This document shows, in pieces, positions 6,058 to 11,389 of a stretch of DNA of 11,389 nt (positions are counted from its first letter, which is position 1; each line of letters begins with the position of its first letter). Source of the DNA: Candidatus Dojkabacteria bacterium S2_J21 (GTDB lineage Bacteria; Patescibacteria; Dojkabacteria; SC72); contig JAEHHF010000016.1 of NCBI GenBank assembly GCA_019248085.1, positions 1-11,389 of the forward strand, given 5' to 3'. A program made the position numbers and the translations under genes. Below the pieces are notes generated by a model. It did no database searches. It saw only the letters and a list, made by a program, of their open reading frames with translations, and was not told the origin of the DNA.

Positions 6058-6792
6058 ATGGCAATAATACAAATTGAAACAAATCTTGATGTGATAAAGA
6101 AACAGAGAGCTTTAGTAAAAGAAGCATTAGGAAAAGAAGGAATATACATAAGAGCTAAAGAGACTCTTATAGATTTATTAGATAGAGGTTCATTAACTGA
6201 TGAAGCAAGATCTGCTGTTATAGCAGAAACAATAAGTAAAATGGTTGGAGATATAACTGCTTCAAGTATGAGTATTGGATTACAGTGGGCTACCCAAGAG
6301 AAAGAGCTAATTCTTAAAAAAGAAGAACTTGAATTACAACTTGATATCTTAGCTGCTCAAAAAGATAAACTAGATGAAGATATCAAAACAAGTTTAGCTA
6401 CTACACAGCTACAACAAGCTAAGTTATTAAGAGAATATGGTGCTCCAACAAAAGATTCTAGCGGAAATGTCATAGCATTAATGGATGAAGGTGCAGTATG
6501 GGAAAGTATGAAACTTGTTAAAAAACAAGTGGAACAAGGAAGTGCAGCTATTAGCAAGATAGAAGATGATAAGTTAACATCTGCTAAACAAAGATTAAAT
6601 ATAGAAGCACAAACATCATTGTATGCAAGACAAGAAAGAGGATTTGATGATAATAAATACCAAAAACTATTCGATTCTCAAATAAATGCATGGGGATTAA
6701 TGTTTAGTTCTGGGATGTTAACTACTAAGCCAGCTATTATTACTGGAGATAAAGTTTCTGAGCTTTATAGTACACTAACATCTGGAATGTAG
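6058..6792 (+). CDS. Helical coiled-coil virion-cluster protein, function unknown
   Basis: The 244-residue protein is predicted to be nearly all helix. Residues about 78-130 form a heptad-like coiled coil rich in Glu, Lys, Leu and Gln (EKELILKKEELELQLDILAA). A second helical stretch covers about 140-205. The C-terminal part (INAWGLMFSSGMLTTKPAII) is more hydrophobic. There is no signal peptide or membrane helix. ATG 6058 has AAGGA six bases upstream. The gene follows the fibre module and lies one base before the GNAT-like gene, so it belongs to the virion or assembly set. It could be a tail-tube-associated, adaptor or chaperone protein, but I recognise no family. Confidence 0.8.
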   Translation: MAIIQIETNLDVIKKQRALVKEALGKEGIYIRAKETLIDLLDRGSLTDEARSAVIAETISKMVGDITASSMSIGLQWATQEKELILKKEELELQLDILAAQKDKLDEDIKTSLATTQLQQAKLLREYGAPTKDSSGNVIALMDEGAVWESMKLVKKQVEQGSAAISKIEDDKLTSAKQRLNIEAQTSLYARQERGFDDNKYQKLFDSQINAWGLMFSSGMLTTKPAIITGDKVSELYSTLTSGM

Positions 6793-6793
6793 A

Positions 6794-7222
6794 ATGAAAT
6801 TATATAAAATAGCGCCAGATGATATTGCTATATGCGTAAACTATGTGGTAGATGAATATGAGTCAATAACTGGCTCTTCATCTGGCGCTAGAGGATTAGC
6901 AATAAGATTCGAAAGGGATCTCAAGAAAAAAGATGGAATAAAAGTTGTAGATGAAAATAGAATAATAGGATTCTGTTTCCATGAAGACTTTGATGATAAA
7001 TTATTGCTTACATCTTTCTATGTTGAAAAATCAAAAAGAGCTAGTCAATGTATATACGAAATGTTCAAATATTGCATTGAACAAGCTGGAGATAGAGAGA
7101 TGATATATATAGCATTACATAAAGATATGGTTCTCCCTGGTTCAGTGTGCAGAAATGGTGTAATAGTTAAATATAAAGTTAGAGAATGGATTGATAAAGT
7201 TAAAAAAAGATACGAGAAATAA
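6794..7222 (+). CDS. Small GNAT-acetyltransferase-like protein of the virion cluster
   Basis: The 142-residue protein has a GNAT-like order. An N-terminal strand/helix segment (KLYKIAPDDIAICVNYVVDE) is followed by a strand pair around IIGFCFHEDFDDKLLLTSFY. A helix after VEKSKRASQCIYEMFKYCIE stands where the acetyl-CoA loop lies, then a strand MIYIALHKD. The usual Q/RxxGxG/A loop is not clear, so it may be a degenerate, non-catalytic form. T7-like podoviruses carry a small GNAT-fold protein (gp13 type) near the internal virion proteins, and the position here, before candidate ejection proteins, matches. The ATG lies one base after the previous stop. Two octamer copies inside the gene form a 13-bp inverted repeat. 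The fold is inferred by eye. Confidence 0.65.
   Translation: MKLYKIAPDDIAICVNYVVDEYESITGSSSGARGLAIRFERDLKKKDGIKVVDENRIIGFCFHEDFDDKLLLTSFYVEKSKRASQCIYEMFKYCIEQAGDREMIYIALHKDMVLPGSVCRNGVIVKYKVREWIDKVKKRYEK
6811..6818 (+). repeat. AGCGCCAG octamer, copy 5
   Basis: Exact copy in the GNAT-like gene, read as Ala-Pro. With copy 6 it forms a perfect 13-bp inverted repeat (6810-6822 with 6878-6890). Confidence 0.85.
6882..6889 (-). repeat. AGCGCCAG octamer, copy 6
   Basis: Exact minus-strand copy, read on + as xCT|GGC|GCT (Gly-Ala). It is the partner of copy 5. Confidence 0.85.
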
Positions 7223-7278
7223 TAGATAAAAAAATAATAGATAGAAAAATAATATGTAAAAAAAATAATATATAAAAG
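7218..7278 (+). repeat. Four imperfect 15-16 bp A/T-rich tandem repeats
   Basis: AATAATAG or AATAATAT-type units followed by A-rich tails start at 7218, 7233, 7248 and 7264. They fill the gap between the GNAT-like gene stop (7220-7222) and the next ribosome binding site. They could be replication-slippage products or an A/U-rich leader. No gene is seen in them. Confidence 0.6.
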
Positions 7279-7281
7279 ATT

Positions 7282-7285
7282 GGAG
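7282..7285 (+). promoter_or_regulatory. Ribosome binding site that sets the start at 7292
   Basis: GGAG lies six bases before ATG 7292. The in-frame TTG at 7280 overlaps this element and has no Shine-Dalgarno of its own, so 7292 is the better start. Confidence 0.7.
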
Positions 7286-7291
7286 AAAGAA

Positions 7292-9619
7292 ATGGGTGGA
7301 GGTACTGAGACTATAGTGGATGTTAGTGTAACAAGACTTATAAATGAGCCTCACAAGGTTTACAAGGCTGTAATGAGAGATGTGTTCACTAATGCTCCTA
7401 AGGGAACTAGAGCAATGATGAGTGCATTAGGAAGTCAGTTTGTAGATAATCAAAAATTATTCCACTCAAAATATCTTGAAACTCTTGGATATGAGCCTAC
7501 TGTAAATACTCAGTATAAAAATATAGATACTGCTCTTGTAGAAGACTATATAGAAACAGAATTAGGAGTAGAGGTTATATCAATAAATAGCGCAAGATAT
7601 GATGCTCCATCATCTGAAGAGTTTATGTTGCATCATTTACAGAATACATATGTTGATTTCAATCTGGCGCTTAAAGAGTTTACATATACAGATGGAAAAA
7701 GATATAGGTTTTTTACGAATACTGTAGTTTCTCAAGCATTAATAGAGTCCACATGTTACAGAATAAGCGCTGAAACTGTAGCTGAAGATGCTGCATCAAA
7801 AGGTGTTACAGTATCAATAAATTATGATGTTGTCGAAAAAATAGATGGAATAAATTATTGGAAATATAGAGACAACACTGGAACAGATAGATATGTAAAA
7901 GTTGAATATCTATATCTTCAAACTCAAGGTCTTGATTATACAGCTATACAATATATAATATCTACATGGAATAATAAATTATATAGTAGGTATGGTACTG
8001 AAACCCAAAATGGAGAAATGGGAATAGAAACATATACTACCTGGACTCTTAGCGCCAGAAGTAGAGTGTATCTTGATGCAAGTGGAAAAATAAAAGTTGA
8101 AGTGGTAAAGCAAAATTTAACAACTCCAAGAGGATACAAGTCTCAATACTATGTAGAAGCGATAAATGGAGCTATGTCTGATATAAAAAACGATATAGAA
8201 ATAGCTATAAACAATTATTTTGGAACAGGTCTGGAGAAGCTTATAGCTACATATACAACTAGTACTGGCGCTTTTAAAATAATAATTGCAACAGTTAATG
8301 AAGATAATATTAGCGGATATGCAGATATTGAAGCGTATCCAATTATACCTCTTAAAGATAACTATAATTTTACAAAAGATACTAGACAGAGGAAAGCTAT
8401 ATTAAATAAAATAGGAATGACTGGAAGTGATTTTGAGTCTAGTCTTAAAAATAAAAAATTAAGACATGCATCTATAATGTTCACTGTTTCAATGAGTGCA
8501 ACAGATAAGACATCAATAAAATATTTGTATAATCTTTTAGATAATCTAGGAACTATAACTATTCCAGGATGGAAAGGTGGCACAAGAACTGTTCATGCCG
8601 CCAGAATAAGATTTCAAGGCATGGATCTGACTACGCAGATAAACATGAGTACTGAAATAAAATCAGGATCAATAGGACCAATTGGAACATACGCTCATCA
8701 AATAGTTACAGAAGAAAATCAAGTATTAGATCCAGAAGCATACGGTGAGGTTTATGTAACTGAAAAAACAAAAGTAAAGGTATTAAGAAAACAAATAAAT
8801 GAATTGTATTATAGCGAGATACGACTAGCTAGCGCTAGAAGTATTTGGAGAATAAACGGGAAAGAAAAAAGTGGAAAACTGCTTGACGATAGCGAAGATA
8901 ACTGCGTTGTTCCCTTGCTTCAGACAGCAATGGATGGATTTGTTCTGGAAGAATCACTGTATATGATGGGAAAATCATTATGCTTGGTTGTATTGTCTGT
9001 TACAAAAGTAAAAACAAAATGGTATCAAACTGGATTTTTTAAATTTATATTGCTTATTGTGATAGTAGTTGTTGCCTATTATGCTGGACCAGAGGCTGGA
9101 GCAGCATTATTTAATGCAACATTAGCTGCAGGTGGAACTGTTGCTGCTGCATCAACACTTGCATTGGTAGCAACAGCTGTAGTATATGCTGGTGCTGCAG
9201 TTAGTGTTCTTGGAATGATGGGAGTAGATACAGGAGCTGCTGGAACAATTTTAGGAATAGCTGGTTTGGCACTAGGTGGATATACTATGTACTTAAATGG
9301 ATTAGCTGCTGGTGTTGGTCAAATATCAACGTTACAATTGGCAAATGGTTTGGTTGGAGCAGCGAGTATGGCTTCAGACATAAATGCTAAAGGTACTATG
9401 GCTAAGATTCAAGAAAGCTATGATCAACTTAATCAAAAAATGAAAGAACTTGAAGAAGAAGGAAAAGAATTATATGCAGATATACAAAAAGGTATGTGGG
9501 TTGGTATAGCTGATAGGGAGCCCGAGCTATTATATTATATGTCAAGTACAGATTATATGTGCAATTATAATTCATTATATGATTATGATAGCTTGATTGA
9601 TGCTGCTATAGGTTCATAA
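7292..9619 (+). CDS. Large virion protein with hydrophobic C-terminal part, candidate ejection or tail-tip protein
   Basis: The protein has 775 residues and begins MGGGTETIVDVSVTRLINEP. Residues 1 to about 570 look soluble and mixed alpha/beta, with many beta segments. About residues 581-599 (GFFKFILLIVIVVVAYYAG) form a clear transmembrane helix after KWYQT. A long Ala/Gly-rich hydrophobic region to about 677 could hold two or three further membrane or amphipathic helices. A short coiled coil (about 698-732, with ESYDQLNQKMKELEEEGKEL) precedes a Tyr/Asp-rich tail. A large phage structural protein with a hydrophobic C-terminal block suggests membrane insertion during DNA ejection or a tail-tip component. 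I cannot assign a named family. It contains three exact octamer copies, in three different reading registers. The start has GGAG six bases upstream. Confidence 0.82.
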   Translation: MGGGTETIVDVSVTRLINEPHKVYKAVMRDVFTNAPKGTRAMMSALGSQFVDNQKLFHSKYLETLGYEPTVNTQYKNIDTALVEDYIETELGVEVISINSARYDAPSSEEFMLHHLQNTYVDFNLALKEFTYTDGKRYRFFTNTVVSQALIESTCYRISAETVAEDAASKGVTVSINYDVVEKIDGINYWKYRDNTGTDRYVKVEYLYLQTQGLDYTAIQYIISTWNNKLYSRYGTETQNGEMGIETYTTWTLSARSRVYLDASGKIKVEVVKQNLTTPRGYKSQYYVEAINGAMSDIKNDIEIAINNYFGTGLEKLIATYTTSTGAFKIIIATVNEDNISGYADIEAYPIIPLKDNYNFTKDTRQRKAILNKIGMTGSDFESSLKNKKLRHASIMFTVSMSATDKTSIKYLYNLLDNLGTITIPGWKGGTRTVHAARIRFQGMDLTTQINMSTEIKSGSIGPIGTYAHQIVTEENQVLDPEAYGEVYVTEKTKVKVLRKQINELYYSEIRLASARSIWRINGKEKSGKLLDDSEDNCVVPLLQTAMDGFVLEESLYMMGKSLCLVVLSVTKVKTKWYQTGFFKFILLIVIVVVAYYAGPEAGAALFNATLAAGGTVAAASTLALVATAVVYAGAAVSVLGMMGVDTGAAGTILGIAGLALGGYTMYLNGLAAGVGQISTLQLANGLVGAASMASDINAKGTMAKIQESYDQLNQKMKELEEEGKELYADIQKGMWVGIADREPELLYYMSSTDYMCNYNSLYDYDSLIDAAIGS
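7664..7671 (-). repeat. AGCGCCAG octamer, copy 7
   Basis: Exact minus-strand copy in the large virion gene, read on + as CTG|GCG|CT (Leu-Ala). Confidence 0.85.
8051..8058 (+). repeat. AGCGCCAG octamer, copy 8
   Basis: Exact copy in the large virion gene, read as AGC|GCC|AG (Ser-Ala), a register not used by the other plus-strand copies. Confidence 0.85.
8265..8272 (-). repeat. AGCGCCAG octamer, copy 9
   Basis: Exact minus-strand copy in the large virion gene, read on + as Gly-Ala. Confidence 0.85.
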
Positions 9620-9686
9620 AGATATAAGCAATATTATAGTAGAGTTTAGTAAAATAAAATAAAGTTAATATTTTAAGGAGAATTAC

Positions 9687-10202
9687 ATGAAGTTTGATTA
9701 TAGTAGAAAGCCTGTAGATACAAGTGAATATATTGATTCGAGTATCTATTCAAAGCCATCAGCAAGCAAAAGTGATGGATTAGGAGATATATTCGGAAAT
9801 CTATTTGATTCAAGACCTAGCTGGCTAACAAAAGCTGGAACATATACTGGAACAGATGGTTCAGTTACAAATCTAACAGCGCCAGAATTTAATGCAATTA
9901 AATCAAGTGGTGTCACAGAAGGTCTCGAAGAAGGTGGTTTATCATCATTAGTTTCTGATCCGAATAGTGCATTATCTGGAATTGGTGGAATAAAAGGATT
10001 AGGAACAATAGCTGGAATAGGTGCAGATGTATATGGGATAATGAATCAAAAAAAAGGTCTTAAACAAGCAGAGAAAGCTTGGGAAGCAGAGAACGCAAGA
10101 GCAAATGAGATTATGGCTATGAAGAGAGAACAGTATGATACATTTAAAAAAGATAAAGCTGCATTGAATGCTGGATATTCTGGCGCTAGCAAGGTTGGAT
10201 AA
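9687..10202 (+). CDS. Small internal virion protein, gp14-like
   Basis: The 171-residue protein has a polar N-terminal half (MKFDYSRKPVDTSEYIDSS). A Gly/Ala/Ile-rich hydrophobic segment lies around residues 95-116 (GIGGIKGLGTIAGIGADVYG). An amphipathic, charged helix follows from about 117 to the end (KQAEKAWEAENARANEIMAM). A hydrophobic segment followed by a long helix rich in Ala, Glu, Lys and Asn is the architecture of T7 gp14-type ejection proteins, which insert into the outer membrane. The identification is by architecture and context, not by exact sequence. AAGGAG lies six bases before ATG 9687. The stop is one base before the next start, so the two genes are probably coupled. Octamer copies 10 and 11 lie inside. 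Confidence 0.75.
   Translation: MKFDYSRKPVDTSEYIDSSIYSKPSASKSDGLGDIFGNLFDSRPSWLTKAGTYTGTDGSVTNLTAPEFNAIKSSGVTEGLEEGGLSSLVSDPNSALSGIGGIKGLGTIAGIGADVYGIMNQKKGLKQAEKAWEAENARANEIMAMKREQYDTFKKDKAALNAGYSGASKVG
9878..9885 (+). repeat. AGCGCCAG octamer, copy 10
   Basis: Exact copy in the gp14-like gene, read as Ala-Pro. Confidence 0.85.
10180..10187 (-). repeat. AGCGCCAG octamer, copy 11
   Basis: Exact minus-strand copy near the 3' end of the gp14-like gene, read on + as Gly-Ala. It lies 70 bases before copy 12. Confidence 0.85.
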
Positions 10203-10203
10203 T

Positions 10204-11389
10204 ATGGCAGACTTAAGACCAAACTTTGGAAATATAAATCCAAATACAGCTGGCGCTTTAAATGCTTTAACAAATGCAAATGAATTATTTCAAAAGTCTC
10301 TTAATGCTCCAATTGATAGATTAGAAAGATATGCGAAAGAAGATGAGCTCAAGGATAGATTAGATAGAGAAGATGCATTAAGAGCTGAAGCATTAGCGTA
10401 TTCTAGAGGAAGAGATGAGCTAACAGACAAAAGATATGATGAGAATATTGCAAAAACAGAAGCTGAAAAGAATTTCTTGAGACAAAAAGAATCAAATACT
10501 GCTGATGCATTAAATTTATTAGAAAATAGAGATGCATTTATTGCAAATAAAATTTCTGGTGAAGTAAATGCTGCTAGAGCTGGAATAGCTAATCTTGAAG
10601 GTCAAGATAAAATAGATGCTCAAAATCAGCTTGATGAATATTTAAAAACTGGAACAGGATTAAGTGGTCAACAATGGGCTTCAAATGCTTCCAATGCAAC
10701 AAATGTAGATGCAAATGCATTATATAACGCAAGATTAAATAAAGAAAAACTAGCTAATGATAGGCTAGACAGAGCTGAAGACATAAGATGGAGAGAAAAA
10801 GAATATAATTTAAATCTTATGAAAGCAAGAATGTCTGGAGAGCCTAAATATAAAGGTCAAGTATACACAGATCCAAAAACTGGTTCATTTGTAACAACTA
10901 GAAGTCCAGAAGAAGAAAGAGTTTTGGCTCAAAGTGGTTGGTCGTTTGGAAAAAATCCAAATGCTGGAAAAAATGATTCAACTACCGGCGCTAAGAAAGA
11001 TGCCGATAAAGATTATACATCTGGATACAAAAAGCTAGAAGAAAAAGTATTAGATTATGGATCGTTTGATGATTCAACAGCTTTAGAAAATTTAGAAATG
11101 TTAAAGATGTTAAAAATAAATCCAAATGATGTTGATAGCATGATTACTAAAATAGAAGCAAATACTGCATTTGACAAAACATTAAATTATTCAGACATGA
11201 ATAAGTATGGTCCTCAAATAAAATCATCAGATGGTAAGTTATTGCCTCTTGGAGATGGAATAGAGTTGATAAAAAAAGAGGGATATATTACTGTTTTTGA
11301 AAACGGAAAACCTGTACTATATAAACCTACTGAAACTAAAGCAATTGAAGAAAAACTCAAAGAAGTAGAAAAAACTTCCAAAGCGCCAG
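10204..11389 (+). CDS. Large helical internal virion (ejection) protein, N-terminal part; 3' end outside window
   Basis: ATG 10204 follows the previous stop by one base and opens a frame that stays open to the window end, giving 395 residues. It begins MADLRPNFGNINPNTAGALN. Residues about 25-240 are strongly helical and charged (PIDRLERYAKEDELKDRLDR, later RLDRAEDIRWREKEYNLNLM). A less helical part then contains GQVYTDPKTGSFVTT and a Gly/Asn/Lys linker before more helices. N-termini of the form MADLRPNFxNxNP followed by long helices are typical of podovirus internal core proteins of the gp15/gp16 kind, and the order after a gp14-like gene agrees. It has no clear Shine-Dalgarno (only GGATAAT), so translational coupling is likely. 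It holds octamer copies 12 and 13 and one near copy at 10985-10992. Confidence 0.82.
   Translation, partial: MADLRPNFGNINPNTAGALNALTNANELFQKSLNAPIDRLERYAKEDELKDRLDREDALRAEALAYSRGRDELTDKRYDENIAKTEAEKNFLRQKESNTADALNLLENRDAFIANKISGEVNAARAGIANLEGQDKIDAQNQLDEYLKTGTGLSGQQWASNASNATNVDANALYNARLNKEKLANDRLDRAEDIRWREKEYNLNLMKARMSGEPKYKGQVYTDPKTGSFVTTRSPEEERVLAQSGWSFGKNPNAGKNDSTTGAKKDADKDYTSGYKKLEEKVLDYGSFDDSTALENLEMLKMLKINPNDVDSMITKIEANTAFDKTLNYSDMNKYGPQIKSSDGKLLPLGDGIELIKKEGYITVFENGKPVLYKPTETKAIEEKLKEVEKTSKAP
10250..10257 (-). repeat. AGCGCCAG octamer, copy 12
   Basis: Exact minus-strand copy near the start of the last gene, read on + as Gly-Ala. Confidence 0.85.
11382..11389 (+). repeat. AGCGCCAG octamer, copy 13 (window end)
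   Basis: Exact copy that forms the last eight bases of the window, read as Ala-Pro in the last gene. Confidence 0.85.

Noticed and set aside
7280..7291. TTG 7280 as start of the large virion gene
   Set aside because: It overlaps the GGAG element that serves ATG 7292 and has no ribosome binding site of its own.
8829..8838. 10-bp palindrome CTAGCGCTAG
   Set aside because: It may be a relaxed version of the octamer (AGCGCTAG, 7 of 8), but a single short palindrome inside a coding region gives no further support.
2024..11389. Dispersed octamers as a CRISPR array or transposon ends
   Set aside because: Copies are eight bases long, in both orientations, irregularly spaced and inside genes. No cas gene, transposase or longer terminal repeat is present.
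2024..11389. Octamer as a known uptake or Chi sequence
   Set aside because: It does not match the Neisseria DUS core GCCGTCTGAA, the Haemophilus USS AAGTGCGGT or E. coli Chi GCTGGTGG. The nearly equal strand distribution also argues against an ordinary Chi-like, strand-biased role.
11382..11389. Exact coincidence of the window end with an octamer copy as evidence of a cleavage or packaging site
   Set aside because: Tempting, but the window boundary may be arbitrary and one coincidence is not evidence. It could be revisited if the boundary is a real contig or genome end.

Overview
This window is a late, virion-structure segment of a tailed-phage genome (free phage or prophage; no integration or host genes are visible). 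It is very AT-rich, arginine is almost always AGA, and all genes lie on the + strand with short gaps and AAGGA-type ribosome binding sites. Phage identity rests on an N4 gp56-family major capsid protein (630-1997), a tail fibre with a lambda-J-type DUF1983 domain (3349-5448), a DUF4376 protein beside it (5457-5909), and a set resembling podovirus ejection proteins (7292-11389). The host is not identified. Low GC, a TATAAT box without a clear -35 and a G7 tract would fit Campylobacterota, but other low-GC Gram-negative hosts that use Shine-Dalgarno sites are equally possible.

Layout. 2-580: end of a charged helical protein, probably a scaffold. 630-1997: major capsid protein, with a perfect hairpin centred on the stop codon of the gene before it and another on its own stop codon. 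2023-2063: terminator-like stem-loop. 2093-2846: an unrecognised protein and a 14-codon peptide, closed by a strong intrinsic terminator (2853-2881). 2914-5909: a new transcription unit with a small beta-rich protein, the fibre and the DUF4376 protein. 5891-6031: a 44-bp perfect inverted repeat plus a third partial copy. 6058-7222: a coiled-coil protein and a GNAT-like small protein. 7292-11389: a 775-residue protein with a hydrophobic C-terminal part, a gp14-like small protein, and the start of a long helical protein that runs off the window. The capsid, fibre and ejection modules together suggest a podovirus-like particle.

The most unusual signal is not a gene. The GC-rich octamer AGCGCCAG occurs 13 times exactly (7 on +, 6 on -), where base composition predicts well under 0.1. 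Copies sit in several reading-frame registers and in a terminator stem, so DNA- or RNA-level selection is more likely than protein-level selection. The pattern (both strands, inverted pairs, one pair forming a terminator) resembles bacterial DNA uptake sequences, but the motif matches no uptake or Chi sequence I know. Secondary signals are the three-armed inverted repeat, the G7 tract that could switch off the fibre's C-terminal domain, and the stop-codon hairpins around the capsid gene.
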